Shown: one piece after another, positions 7,994-15,224 of the stretch
Layout: each line of letters starts with the position of its first letter
Numbering within the stretch: position 1 is the stretch's first letter
Source of the DNA: Clostridia bacterium
Lineage (GTDB): Bacteria > Bacillota > Clostridia > Christensenellales > CAG-1252
Direction: 5' to 3'
DNA length: 28,782 nucleotides
NCBI GenBank assembly: GCA_017615495.1
Contig: JAGAAA010000033.1
Coordinates: forward strand, 1-28,782
Notes under the pieces: generated by a model
Seen by the model: only the letters and a program-made list of their open reading frames with translations
Database searches by the model: none
What the model was told of the DNA's origin: nothing
Program-made: the position numbers and the translations under genes

Positions 7994-9373
7994 TTATTCT
8001 TCCCTAACAAAATAATACATTTCGTCATCCTCGCGCACTTGTTTGAAGCCGGCGGCGAGGATCATTTTGCGGCTTGGCTCGTTTTGTTTGAAGCAACGGG
8101 CGTGCAAGCGTGGCAGAAGTTCCAGCGCGGCGTCCGCTACCGCCTTATAGGCTTCCCTGCCGTAGCCCTTGTTTGTCATTTTTTCCGTCACGCGGAGCCC
8201 GAGTTCCGCCGAGCCATCCACGCGGAAGTTGTAGAGCACCGCTTCGCCAACGAAGGCGCCGGACTTATCCATAATCTTGCGGCAGTAACAAACGCCGCGC
8301 GCCTCGTCCTCCGTAAGCACTTTTTCAAAGTGGGCGGCGTCCGGCTTGTCCCCACCGAGGTCAAGTTTGTAATCGTAGCCCCAAAAGCGATTGCGCCCCT
8401 CATCGGTGGCGAGGGCAGCGTAATCCGCCATATCGCTACCGGCAAAGGCGTCCACCACAAGCCTTTCCGTAAAAACCGTGGGGAGGCAAAGCCGCTTTGA
8501 CAAATGGCAAACCGCCATCCTCTTTTCAAGCAACATAACGGGCTTGTACTGCATCTTGCTGGTGCGGAGCCCCTCGTCCCCCGCGTCGTCCTCGCGGTTG
8601 ACGTAGGTGAGCCCCTTGCCGTACCGCTCCGCAAAGAGGGAGCAGATGGTGGGGTAAACGCCGCTGTAGGAAGGGAAAGCCTTTTCAATATGGATGATAA
8701 GAGTGTCGTTTAACACCTCACCCACGCTGATGCCGATGATCTTGCCTTCCACGCGGATCATGGCGGTCAAAAGGTCAAGCTCGTCCATTGCGTCAAGCAA
8801 ACGGACGCAACAATCGTATTCGATGAGTTCCTCCTTGGAGCGCGGGGCAAGCGCCTTGTGCTGTTCCAAAAAGGCGTACACCTCGGGGAGGTCCTCCTTG
8901 CCGAAGGGCAAGAATTCGTAACCCGGGTATTCCTTCAAAAAACGGTTTTTGTGATTTTTTTGTCCGTGGTACTTTTTGCCCTTATATTCCGCAAGGTCGG
9001 AGGCTAAGTAAAGATAATCGGAATAATCGCGGTAGCTTTTAAGTTCAATGGCGGGATAGCGGGAGGAAAGAAGCGCTAAGTCTTCGTCGTCCACCGAATT
9101 GAAGACGAGGTCCCCGCCCTTTTGCCGCTCGTATTCTTCCAAAAGGCGGAGGCCCTCCACGGCGTTTTTGCCGCGCGGCGTCATAAAGAGGTCCCCGCCG
9201 AACAAGGTATCCTTGACCAGCAAACCGCCATCGTAAAAGGCGATCTCGGTGCCAAAATAGCCCGACCACATGTACATTACGCCAATCGCTTTGGTGCAAA
9301 TGCGGGAAGACGTGCCCAGGTAGGGGCGCATTGCCGCCAGATCCTTTTTGTCAATTTTGCGAAACTCAAGCAT
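7994..9373 (-). CDS. DUF2156-like acyl/aminoacyltransferase domain fused to a GNAT acetyltransferase
   Basis: 459 aa in two GNAT-fold halves. Residues 1 to about 290 resemble the DUF2156 / phosphatidylglycerol-lysyltransferase-type C-terminal domain (SYRDYSDYLY, GKKYHGQKNHKNRFLKEYP, GKIIGISVGEVLNDTLIIHIEKA, YVNREDDAGDEGLRTSKMQYKP). Residues ~305-459 resemble a RimJ/RimL-like N-acetyltransferase (FVGEAVLYNFRVDGSAELGLRV ... NKGYGREAYKAV ... KQNEPSRKMILAAGFK). Soluble, no membrane segments, so it is not full MprF. Substrate unknown. I chose ATG at 9373, where TATAAT ends exactly 6 nt upstream and no SD exists; an ATG five codons upstream (9388) overlaps that -10 box. A strong terminator follows. 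Domain assignment is from remembered family patterns. Confidence 0.85.
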   Translation of the reverse strand: MLEFRKIDKKDLAAMRPYLGTSSRICTKAIGVMYMWSGYFGTEIAFYDGGLLVKDTLFGGDLFMTPRGKNAVEGLRLLEEYERQKGGDLVFNSVDDEDLALLSSRYPAIELKSYRDYSDYLYLASDLAEYKGKKYHGQKNHKNRFLKEYPGYEFLPFGKEDLPEVYAFLEQHKALAPRSKEELIEYDCCVRLLDAMDELDLLTAMIRVEGKIIGISVGEVLNDTLIIHIEKAFPSYSGVYPTICSLFAERYGKGLTYVNREDDAGDEGLRTSKMQYKPVMLLEKRMAVCHLSKRLCLPTVFTERLVVDAFAGSDMADYAALATDEGRNRFWGYDYKLDLGGDKPDAAHFEKVLTEDEARGVCYCRKIMDKSGAFVGEAVLYNFRVDGSAELGLRVTEKMTNKGYGREAYKAVADAALELLPRLHARCFKQNEPSRKMILAAGFKQVREDDEMYYFVREE

Positions 9374-9379
9374 ATTGAT

Positions 9380-9385
9380 ATTATA
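9380..9385 (-). promoter_or_regulatory. -10 box of a leaderless promoter for the 9373 gene
   Basis: Perfect TATAAT on minus (9385-9380), then 6 nt (ATCAAT), then ATG at 9373. No good -35 hexamer at 16-18 nt (closest is TAAAAA). The exact 6-nt offset matches three other genes in the window. Confidence 0.55.
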
Positions 9386-9444
9386 CAACTAATACGAGGG
9401 TTTTTTTACGAAAATAATAAAAACGTCAATAGCGAGGTGAGTTT

Positions 9445-10371
9445 GTGAAGATATTTGTAAGCGGAGGACAGTTTTTCGCGGATGGGTTTGCGGTGCGCCG
9501 CGCCTTTTGTTTAAACGAAGGGGAAAAACGCCTGCTTTGCTACGTGGCGGAAGAGGGGTGCGGCTGCTCTCAAGTTTCCGTAAAAAACGGAAGAGTGACG
9601 GCGGATGGGCGCTCCGTTTTGGCGGTCCGCTGGGCGGAAGGGGTTGAGCTTCGCCCCGCGCCCCACTTCCCGCGGTGGCTCACTAAAAGGGCAAGAACGG
9701 AAGTTGCGTCCGAAGGCGACGCCTTTCTCGTTGAGCTTCGCCCCGCGCCCCGCTCCCTGCTTCGAGTTACCGGCGCGGCAACGGCGGAATGGGAAGCGGC
9801 AACCACCCTCCTTTCCCCGCGGCTGGACGTGATCGAGGGGCAAAAGGAGAAAATCGTCAAGGTCTCCGCCCTATGCCCCGAGGGGGAATATTTGGCGATG
9901 ATCGCCCTCCATACCGGAGCGGCGCGCCTTTTGCTTGAAGACTTTGGCGAAAGCGTATCCTGCCGCGGCAACGAGGTGACCGTCCGGCGACGCTACGCCG
10001 ACCTGATGGCGCGAGAGCGCACCTCAACTTACCTTTGGCAAGGGGAAGACTTTGCCCCTTCTCATATGTACGTATGCGCAAACGATCATTCGTTCAAGCA
10101 AGAAGAGATGGGGCGCCTGCTGTTGGAAGCCGCGCTTGCAAATGACAAAACCGCCGCAAGCGCCTTGCTTTCCCCCGAAGTGGCGGACGCAGACGCCCTT
10201 TTTGATTACTTTGGACCAATCCTCGCCGTGGAGCCTCCCCTCTTTGAAAGTAGCCCCACCGCCGTTGCCGCCCTTTGCCGCGAGGGGGAAGGCCTCGTCG
10301 CCACCCTTTACGACTTTGACTTTGACAGTCGCGGCAAGATAAAAAACGTCAGACGACTAAATGAAGACTGA
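9445..10371 (+). CDS. Hypothetical protein, 308 aa
   Basis: No family recognised. Soluble, no signal peptide or membrane segment. GTG start at 9445 with GAGGTG at 9435-9440. High GC codon usage matches the neighbours. Residues ~67-73 and ~96-102 both read VELRPAP, encoded by an exact 22-nt direct repeat (9643-9664 and 9730-9751, 87 bp apart, in frame), suggesting an internal duplication. The C-terminal part (TYLWQGEDFAPSHMYVCAND ... LLLEAALANDKTAASALLSPEV) reads as a helical region. The next gene, rplI, has its own promoter, so the two need not share a function. Confidence 0.75.
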   Translation: MKIFVSGGQFFADGFAVRRAFCLNEGEKRLLCYVAEEGCGCSQVSVKNGRVTADGRSVLAVRWAEGVELRPAPHFPRWLTKRARTEVASEGDAFLVELRPAPRSLLRVTGAATAEWEAATTLLSPRLDVIEGQKEKIVKVSALCPEGEYLAMIALHTGAARLLLEDFGESVSCRGNEVTVRRRYADLMARERTSTYLWQGEDFAPSHMYVCANDHSFKQEEMGRLLLEAALANDKTAASALLSPEVADADALFDYFGPILAVEPPLFESSPTAVAALCREGEGLVATLYDFDFDSRGKIKNVRRLNED

Positions 10372-10401
10372 CTTTTACTCAAACAACAATCCGCGATTAT
10401 A

Positions 10402-10430
10402 TTGCCATCTTTTGGCGTTTGTGCTACAAT
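10402..10430 (+). promoter_or_regulatory. rplI promoter
   Basis: TTGCCA (10402-10407), 17-nt spacer ending in TGC (extended -10), TACAAT (10425-10430). The predicted start near 10437 leaves a leader of about 20 nt before ATG 10458, with GAGG at 10447-10450. Confidence 0.8.
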
Positions 10431-10457
10431 AATAGAAACTGAAAACGAGGTGCTATT

Positions 10458-10904
10458 ATGAAAGTCGTATTAACCGCAGATGTCAAAAACAAAGGAAAGA
10501 AAGGCGATATCATCAACGTCAACGACGGCTATGCGATGAACTTTTTGATCCCCAAGGGGCTTGCCGTGGCGGCAACCGCAGGGGCAGTGAACGAAACCAA
10601 CCAAAAGAAAGCGGCGGAGATCGCCAGGAAGGAAAAGGAGCTTGCGGCGGCAAAAGCTGCGGCGGAAAAGCTCAATATGGCAACCGTCACCGTTTACGTC
10701 AAGTGCGGCGAAAGCGGCAAGCTTTTCGGTAGCGTAACCAGCAAGGAGATCGCTGAGGAACTCAAAAAGCAAGGCTACGAAGTGGACAAAAAGAACATTA
10801 TGCTTGAAGAGCCTTTGAAAAAGCTCGGCAGAGCAACCGTCGAGGTCAAGTTGTATCAGGGCGTAAAAACCAAGATCAACGTAGTCGTTTCGGAGTTGAA
10901 ATAA
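10458..10904 (+). CDS. rplI: 50S ribosomal protein L9
   Basis: L9 of the large subunit, 148 aa, the usual length. The N-terminal 23S-binding domain starts MKVVLTADVKNKGKKGDII-NVNDGYAMNFLIPKGLA, the signature L9 motif. A long Ala/Lys/Glu-rich connecting helix follows at about residues 42-75. The C-terminal domain includes GESGKLFGSVTSKEIAEELKKQG. ATG with GAGGTG upstream. In many bacteria rplI sits with rpsF/rpsR or near dnaB; here it is a single-gene transcription unit with its own promoter and terminator. Confidence 0.97.
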   Translation: MKVVLTADVKNKGKKGDIINVNDGYAMNFLIPKGLAVAATAGAVNETNQKKAAEIARKEKELAAAKAAAEKLNMATVTVYVKCGESGKLFGSVTSKEIAEELKKQGYEVDKKNIMLEEPLKKLGRATVEVKLYQGVKTKINVVVSELK

Positions 10905-10922
10905 ATGAGTTTATAAATAAAG

Positions 10923-10956
10923 AATGCATTGTCGAAATTAGGCAATGCATTTTTTT
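10923..10956 (+). terminator. rplI terminator
   Basis: AATGCATTG (10923-10931) and CAATGCATT (10943-10951), 9-bp stem, 11-nt loop, running straight into a T-tract. Confidence 0.9.
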
Positions 10957-11008
10957 ATTTGGAATAAATTTTTTCGCTTGCGCTCATAATAACAGCGAGG
11001 TGAAAAAG

Positions 11009-11317
11009 ATGAAAGGACTCAGATGCGGAACGAGCAATTGCGAACATAACGAATGCGAACGCTGTATGGCGGGCATCATTGACATTGGACCAAACGGTGC
11101 TTGCAAAAGCAAGATCAAGCGCGCCGGCGGCGAACTCTCGCAGATTTTTGCCAATTACGAAGCCGCGCCCGAAGCGGACGTCCTCTCAAACGTGGACACC
11201 GTGGTGCAATGCTCCGCCGACTGCATCTTCAACGTGAACAGTATGTGCGGGCTTGAAGCCATCAACATTGAAGACGGTTTGGTCCGCACGAAATGTATGA
11301 CTCGCAAAAAAGGATAA
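11009..11317 (+). CDS. DUF1540-type cysteine-rich protein
   Basis: A 102-aa protein with nine cysteines in two clusters: Cys 6, 11, 16, 19, 32 and Cys 68, 72, 80, 96. The second cluster (VQCSADCIFNVNSMCGLEAINI, then TKC) fits DUF1540, a small presumed metal-binding domain common in Clostridia. The first cluster looks like a diverged second copy. Function unknown. The ATG at 11009 has GAGG at 10997-11000; an upstream GTG at 11000 falls inside that SD. Genes on both sides are ribosomal but have separate promoters. It may end at the hairpin 11337-11362, though that hairpin pairs better in the opposite direction. Confidence 0.87.
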   Translation: MKGLRCGTSNCEHNECERCMAGIIDIGPNGACKSKIKRAGGELSQIFANYEAAPEADVLSNVDTVVQCSADCIFNVNSMCGLEAINIEDGLVRTKCMTRKKG

Positions 11318-11328
11318 AACACCGCGTA

Positions 11329-11362
11329 TAAAAAGAAACGCCGGAGCCAAAGCCCCGACGTT
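11329..11362 (-). terminator. rplJL terminator
   Basis: On minus: AACGTCGGGGC (11362-11352), loop, GCTCCGGCGTT (11347-11337), then TTTCTTTTT. The 11-bp stem is fully paired on the minus strand with two G-U wobbles. On plus the same positions are mismatched, so it acts mainly for rplL. Confidence 0.85.
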
Positions 11363-11397
11363 TTCTTTTTCTTAAAAGGTTTTGATTGAAATCAAAC

Positions 11398-11778
11398 TTA
11401 CTTGATCTCGATTTCAGCACCCGCAGCCTTGAGAGCCTCGGCAGCCTTGTCGCAATCTTCCTTGCTGACGTTCTCCTTAACAGCCTTGGGAGCGCCGTCG
11501 ACGAGGCCCTTAGCCTCAGCAAGACCAAGACCGGTGAGCTCACGCACAGCCTTGATGACCGCGATCTTGTTGGCGCCAGCCGCCTTCAAAACGACGGTGA
11601 ACTCGGTCTTCTCTTCCGCAGCGGGAGCAGCAGCAGCGCCAGCAGCGGGAGCAGCAGCCACAGCCACGGGAGCAGCAGCGGACACGCCGAACTCTTCTTC
11701 AAGAGCCTTAACAAGTTTGCTGACCTCAAGAACGGTCATACCTTTGATTTCTTCAATAAGCTTTTCGATATCTGCCAT
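11398..11778 (-). CDS. rplL: 50S ribosomal protein L7/L12
   Basis: Stalk protein, 126 aa from ATG 11778 (GGAGG upstream). N-terminal dimerisation domain MADIEKLIEEIKGMTVLEVS, Ala/Pro-rich hinge around residues 40-60, and C-terminal factor-binding domain EKTEFTVVLKAAGANKIAVIK ... LTGLGLAEAKGLVDGAPKAVKE. A start five codons upstream at 11793 would include the SD and is not used. It follows rplJ in the same unit. The operon stops after rplL with a terminator; rpoB, usual in this position, is absent. Confidence 0.97.
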   Translation of the reverse strand: MADIEKLIEEIKGMTVLEVSKLVKALEEEFGVSAAAPVAVAAAPAAGAAAAPAAEEKTEFTVVLKAAGANKIAVIKAVRELTGLGLAEAKGLVDGAPKAVKENVSKEDCDKAAEALKAAGAEIEIK

Positions 11779-11846
11779 TTTAGTATCCTCCAAATAATTC
11801 TGATTTTTCTTTTAATATGATAATGTTGATAAGTTGATGAATTGGT

Positions 11847-12362
11847 TTACTTTTCCGCGATTGCGTTAAGAACTCTTGCGAGCCCTGCGACCGTCTCGTT
11901 AAGCACTCTGGCAAGACCGCTGATCGGAGCCGAAAGGGTACCGAGCAACTTTGCGAGGAGCACCTCCTTGGGCGGGAGCGTTGCAAGCTCCTTGACGCCG
12001 TCCGTCGTGATGTACGAGCCGTCCACCATGCCGCACTTGATGGTGATCTTCTTCGTGCTGTCCGCCTTCTCCAAAAGGATCTTTGCGGGAGCAACGGGAT
12101 CGCCGTTTGCGAATGCGACTGCGGTAGGACCGTTCAAAGCTTCGTCGAAATCGTTGTAGCCGAGTTCGCTGAAAGCCTTTTGCATCAGTCTGTTTTTGAG
12201 AACGCGATATTCAACGTTCGCTTCGCGGAGCGTCTTACGAAGCTCGGTATCCTCAAAGACGGAAAGGCCCTTGTAATCCACGATAACGATGGACTTTGCC
12301 GCGCCGATCTTCTCCTTGAGTTCTTCAACAAGCTTCTTTTTCTCTTCTAATGCTGCTGACAC
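11847..12362 (-). CDS. rplJ: 50S ribosomal protein L10
   Basis: 171-aa stalk base protein. N-terminal RNA-binding domain (SIVIVDYKGLSVFEDTELRKTLREANVEYRVLKNRLMQKAF) and C-terminal helices that bind L7/L12 dimers (SAPISGLARVLNETVAGLARVLNAIAE, a duplicated helix). GTG start at 12362 with AAAGGAGG 8 nt upstream. Preceded by an L10 leader, so autoregulation by the L10-L12 complex is expected. Confidence 0.96.
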   Translation of the reverse strand: MSAALEEKKKLVEELKEKIGAAKSIVIVDYKGLSVFEDTELRKTLREANVEYRVLKNRLMQKAFSELGYNDFDEALNGPTAVAFANGDPVAPAKILLEKADSTKKITIKCGMVDGSYITTDGVKELATLPPKEVLLAKLLGTLSAPISGLARVLNETVAGLARVLNAIAEK

Positions 12363-12503
12363 TGTGTCTACCTCCTTTTAAGAATCTTGAGAACAAAAAA
12401 TGCTCTCAACGTCAAAAGACAATGAGAGCATGATTCTTTGATTGAAACTGCATCCTCGGCAAGCCCTTGCGGTTTACGGTTACCCACTTGCTGTCTTAAG
12501 ACG
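12363..12503 (-). promoter_or_regulatory. Ribosomal L10 leader (autoregulatory 5' UTR) with attenuator hairpin
   Basis: About 140 nt between the rplJ promoter and the GTG. It contains the conserved L10-leader block reading GCTTGCCGAGGATGC on minus (near 12452-12466), preceded by CAAGTGGGTAACC. It ends with a hairpin ATGCTCTCA (12431-12423) / TGAGAGCAT (12408-12400) followed by TTTTTT, a terminator just before the rplJ SD. Firmicutes L10 leaders bind L10(L12)4 and control rplJL; here the design suggests premature termination. Confidence 0.82.
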
Positions 12504-12509
12504 TTTTAT

Positions 12510-12538
12510 ATTTTATGTTAGTTTCGTTTGCCTGTCAA
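12510..12538 (-). promoter_or_regulatory. rplJL promoter
   Basis: Perfect TTGACA (12538-12533), 17-nt spacer, TAAAAT (12515-12510). It lies 18 nt after the rplA stop with no terminator between, so rplJL can also receive read-through from rplKA. Confidence 0.88.
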
Positions 12539-12556
12539 GCGATTTTACTTAATAAA

Positions 12557-13252
12557 TTAAGCATTCGCCTTGGCGTAGTTGACTTTGATGCCGGGGCCCA
12601 TCGTGGTGGAGATGGAGACCGAACGAAGGTAGGTGCCCTTCGCGGTGCTCGGCTTCGCCTTGATGATGGCGTCCATAACGGTGGCGAAGTTCTCGTGGAG
12701 CTTCTCCGCGCCGAAACTGACCTTGCCCACTGCAACGTGGATGATGTTGGTCTTGTCGAGCCTGTACTCGACCTTACCGGCCTTGACTTCCTTGACGGCC
12801 TTGGTGATGTCCATCGTGACGGTGCCGCTCTTGGGGTTAGGCATGAGGCCCTTAGGACCAAGCAAACGAGCGATACGACCGACCATACCCATCATATCCG
12901 GGGTGGTGATACACACGTCGAAATCAAACCAGTTGTCCTTTTGGATCTTGGCGATGATCTCTTCCGCGCCAACGACGTCCGCGCCGGCAGCCAAAGCTTC
13001 GTCAGCCTTTTCACCCTTGGCGATAACGAGCACTTTGACGCTCTTACCGGTACCGTTGGGGAGGACTACCACGCCACGGACCTGTTGATCCGCATGCTTG
13101 CTGTCCACGCCGAGCTTCACGTGGAGCTCAACGGACTCGTCGAACTTGGCGGTTGCGGCTTTGACCGCAAGGCCCATCGCTTCAACGCTGTCGTAAACTT
13201 TGTTCTTTTCAACTAAGGCAGAAGCCTCTTTGAATCTCTTGCTGATTTTCAT
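12557..13252 (-). CDS. rplA: 50S ribosomal protein L1
   Basis: 231 aa from ATG 13252, the normal length. Conserved L1 blocks: SVELHVKLGVDSKHADQQVRGVVVLPNGTGK, MGMVGRIARLLGPKGLMPNPKSGTVT, and FGAEKLHENFATVMDAIIKAKPSTAKGTYLRSVSISTTMGPGIKV. A GTG three codons upstream (13261) overlaps the SD GGAGG (13265-13261), so the ATG 8 nt after it is the start. It binds 23S rRNA at the L1 stalk and follows rplK by 13 nt. Confidence 0.96.
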   Translation of the reverse strand: MKISKRFKEASALVEKNKVYDSVEAMGLAVKAATAKFDESVELHVKLGVDSKHADQQVRGVVVLPNGTGKSVKVLVIAKGEKADEALAAGADVVGAEEIIAKIQKDNWFDFDVCITTPDMMGMVGRIARLLGPKGLMPNPKSGTVTMDITKAVKEVKAGKVEYRLDKTNIIHVAVGKVSFGAEKLHENFATVMDAIIKAKPSTAKGTYLRSVSISTTMGPGIKVNYAKANA

Positions 13253-13265
13253 TTTCGCCACCTCC

Positions 13266-13691
13266 TTAGTCTTCCACCGTGATGCCCATGCTGCGCGCCG
13301 TACCTGCGATCATGCTCATCGCCGCTTCGATGGAAGCCGCGTTGAGGTCGGGCATTTTAAGCTCCGCGATCTCTCTGACCTGCGCCTTGGTGATCTTTGC
13401 GACCTTGTCCTTGTTGGGCTTCGCCGAGCCGCTTTCGATGCCGCACGCCTTCTTGATAAGAACGGGTGCCGGCGGCGTCTTGGTGATGAAGCTGAAGGAA
13501 CGGTCGTTGTAAATGGTCATGACGACCGGGATCACGAGACCGATCTTATCCGCAGTCTTGTCGTTGAACTCCTTGACGAAGCCCGGAAGGTTGATTCCGT
13601 GCGGGCCAAGGGTGGAGCCGACAGGCGGTCCCGGGGTGGCTTTACCCGCGGGGAGTTGTAACTTGACGATTGCCGTAACTTTCTTTGCCAT
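13266..13691 (-). CDS. rplK: 50S ribosomal protein L11
   Basis: 141 aa from ATG 13691 (AAGGAGG upstream); the longer frame to 13715 adds residues across the SD. N-terminal domain MAKKVTAIVKLQLPAGKATPGPPVG with the double-Pro thiopeptide region. C-terminal rRNA-binding domain KTPPAPVLIKKACGIESGSAKPNKDKVAKITKAQVREIAELKMPDLNA ... GTARSMGI. After PPVG it reads STLGPHGINLPGF where most L11 have PALGQ(H/A)GVNIMEF. It forms the GTPase-associated centre with 23S rRNA and L10-L12. Confidence 0.96.
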   Translation of the reverse strand: MAKKVTAIVKLQLPAGKATPGPPVGSTLGPHGINLPGFVKEFNDKTADKIGLVIPVVMTIYNDRSFSFITKTPPAPVLIKKACGIESGSAKPNKDKVAKITKAQVREIAELKMPDLNAASIEAAMSMIAGTARSMGITVED

Positions 13692-13780
13692 AGTTTTTTC
13701 CTCCTTACTATGCAAAACGTGGTGCTAACGAGCGGCGATGAAATATTTCGCCGTTCTCCCATATATTAAACCGATGAGGT

Positions 13781-14335
13781 TTAATTTTGAGGGTCTTTCT
13801 CCACCTGATTGAACTCGAGCTCGATGGGGGTGGGCTTGCCGAACAAAAGCAAGGTAACCTTCACGATGCCGTGCTCGAGATCCATCTCGGAGACGACGCC
13901 CGAATGCCCTTGGAAGGCACCGGAAATAATATTGACCACGTCGTCGATCTTGAGCCCGAGATCTTCCGCATTGACTTTTTCAAGGCGGTTTCTCCTGACT
14001 TCCTCCGGGGTCAAGGCTTCAGGCTTGCCGCCTGCGCCGACAAATCCGGTGACGCCGTGAATGCGCGTAACCATATAATAGTTGTGCGCGTTGTTGATCA
14101 TCTTAATAAAGACGTACGTGGGGAACTTCTTGCGAAGGACCGTCTTGCGCTTGGTCTTGGTCTCCACCACCTCTTCCTCCTGCGGCACGACCACGTCAAA
14201 GATCTGATCCTGCAAGCCGGTGTTTTCCACCATCTTGAGGATGTTGTCGCGCACGGCGAGTTCGTAGGTGGAATACGTGTGGATGACGTACCACTTCGGT
14301 TCGGTTTCGCTCTTAACTTCCGTGATTTTTTCCAT
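13781..14335 (-). CDS. nusG: Transcription termination/antitermination protein NusG
   Basis: 184 aa. NGN domain: KWYVIHTYSTYELAVRDNIL ... VVVPQEEEVVETKTKRKTVLRKKFPTYVFIKMI ... TRIHGVTGFVGAGGKPEALT. C-terminal KOW domain: DDVVNIISGAFQGHSGVVSEMD ... FGKPTPIELEFNQVE. It binds RNA polymerase and couples transcription to translation or Rho. The start is 2 nt after the secE stop with only a weak GGTGA upstream, so translational coupling to secE is likely. 89 nt separate it from rplK. Confidence 0.96.
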   Translation of the reverse strand: MEKITEVKSETEPKWYVIHTYSTYELAVRDNILKMVENTGLQDQIFDVVVPQEEEVVETKTKRKTVLRKKFPTYVFIKMINNAHNYYMVTRIHGVTGFVGAGGKPEALTPEEVRRNRLEKVNAEDLGLKIDDVVNIISGAFQGHSGVVSEMDLEHGIVKVTLLLFGKPTPIELEFNQVEKDPQN

Positions 14336-14337
14336 AA

Positions 14338-14562
14338 TTATTTCACCAACAAACTGAAGAGCCAGGAGAGAAGGCTGTCAAATCCCAAAATGACCAAAAG
14401 GAAGAAGAGAACGACGACGAGAACGATACCGGTCTCCGCCATAACTTTGGCAAACGTCGGCCAGCTGACCTTCTTCAATTCGGAAATGATCTCTTTGATC
14501 CCCTTCCCCATTCTCTGAAAGAAATTGGGTTTCTTGGTAGCGGTTTTTGCTGCTCCTTTCAT
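14338..14562 (-). CDS. secE: Preprotein translocase subunit SecE
   Basis: 74 aa. Short basic N-terminus, the conserved amphipathic helix IKEIISELKKVSWPTFAKV, and one membrane span (about residues 43-70). This is the single-span form typical of Gram-positives. GGGGG precedes the ATG. Its position between rpmG and nusG is the canonical order. It clamps SecY in the translocon. Confidence 0.95.
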   Translation of the reverse strand: MKGAAKTATKKPNFFQRMGKGIKEIISELKKVSWPTFAKVMAETGIVLVVVLFFLLVILGFDSLLSWLFSLLVK

Positions 14563-14576
14563 ATAGTCCCCCTTGG

Positions 14577-14744
14577 TTACTTGCTTTCTCTGTGAAGGGT
14601 GTGCTTTTTGCAGAACGGACAGTACTTCATGAGTTCGATCCTGTCGGGAGTGTTCTTCTTGTTCTTATAGTCGTTGTAATTGCGCTGTTTGCATTCGGTG
14701 CAAGCCAGAGTGATCTTCATACGATTCTCTTTTTTTGCTGCCAT
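14577..14744 (-). CDS. rpmG: 50S ribosomal protein L33 (C+ zinc form)
   Basis: 55 aa. KITLACTECKQRNY and KYCPFCKKHTLHRE give the zinc ribbon (Cys 15, 18, 42, 45), so this is the zinc-binding paralogue type. ATG at 14744 has GGAGG 10 nt upstream; a longer frame to 14825 is not supported. First gene of the secE-nusG-rplKA unit, 14 nt before secE. Confidence 0.95.
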   Translation of the reverse strand: MAAKKENRMKITLACTECKQRNYNDYKNKKNTPDRIELMKYCPFCKKHTLHRESK

Positions 14745-14796
14745 AACCTTGACGCCTCCAAAAAAATTACACCCGTCTATCGAAGAGTGCAAGCAT

Positions 14797-14825
14797 AGTT
14801 TATCACACGCAAAACGGCGTGTCAA
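14797..14825 (-). promoter_or_regulatory. Promoter of the rpmG-secE-nusG-rplKA operon
   Basis: On minus: TTGACA (14825-14820), 17-nt spacer ending TGA (extended -10), TAAACT (14802-14797). Leader of about 45 nt before the rpmG ATG. Confidence 0.82.
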
Positions 14826-14875
14826 TGTTTTTTACGCCCTATTTTGCCAATATTTTTTCTTTTCGCAAAAATTAT

Positions 14876-14909
14876 TTTCTAAAACGCGCAAGCGCATACG
14901 CGGGCGCGT
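14876..14909 (-). terminator. Possible terminator after the small membrane protein
   Basis: On minus, ACGCGC (14909-14904) pairs with GCGCGT (14889-14884), followed by TTTTAGAAAATAATTTTT. The stem touches the stop codon at 14909-14911 and the T-tract is interrupted, so this is a moderate call. Confidence 0.45.
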
Positions 14910-15223
14910 CAGTCACCGCTCTTCTCCGTTTGTTCGGGAGCCTTTTCCCCCTTTTTTAATGCTTCCAACTGTTTTTTGAGGTCCTCGCACTCGGCGATGG
15001 TGGCAGCGGATTTTTCCTCCGCCTTTTTCATCGCGATGGACACGGCGTCCTTGAGCCCTTGTCTTTTCCCTTTACGCAACCCGGAACGGTAAAAGATCAG
15101 CGCGCCGATCAACAGCCCGACCACGACGGCTGCCGCCGTCACCACGCCGATGGCGATCATCTGCGCCAACGTGAACCCTCCCACGATCTTTTTGACCGCG
15201 CCGATCATAAAGCTTGCCGTCAT
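14909..15223 (-). CDS. Small single-span membrane protein with C-terminal coiled coil
   Basis: 104 aa, no family recognised. Hydrophobic segments at about residues 15-50 (FTLAQMIAIGVVTAAAVVVGLLIGALIF), then a basic stop-transfer RSGLRKGKRQG, then a Lys/Glu/Ala-rich helix (MKKAEEKSAATIAECEDLKKQLEALKKGEK), predicted coiled coil in the cytoplasm. ATG 15223 lies 1 nt after the stop of the large surface-protein gene, with its SD (GGAGG) inside that gene's last codons, so translation is coupled. The partnership suggests a membrane accessory to the surface protein. Confidence 0.8.
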   Translation of the reverse strand: MTASFMIGAVKKIVGGFTLAQMIAIGVVTAAAVVVGLLIGALIFYRSGLRKGKRQGLKDAVSIAMKKAEEKSAATIAECEDLKKQLEALKKGEKAPEQTEKSGD

Positions 15224-15224
15224 T

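Noticed and set aside
11600..11690. GCAGCA-type low-complexity run as a tandem repeat
   Set aside because: It encodes the Ala/Pro-rich hinge of L7/L12, normal for the family.
12363..12503. T-box or riboswitch before rplJ
   Set aside because: No T-box sequence or specifier loop seen; the conserved TGCCGAGG block and position fit an L10 leader.
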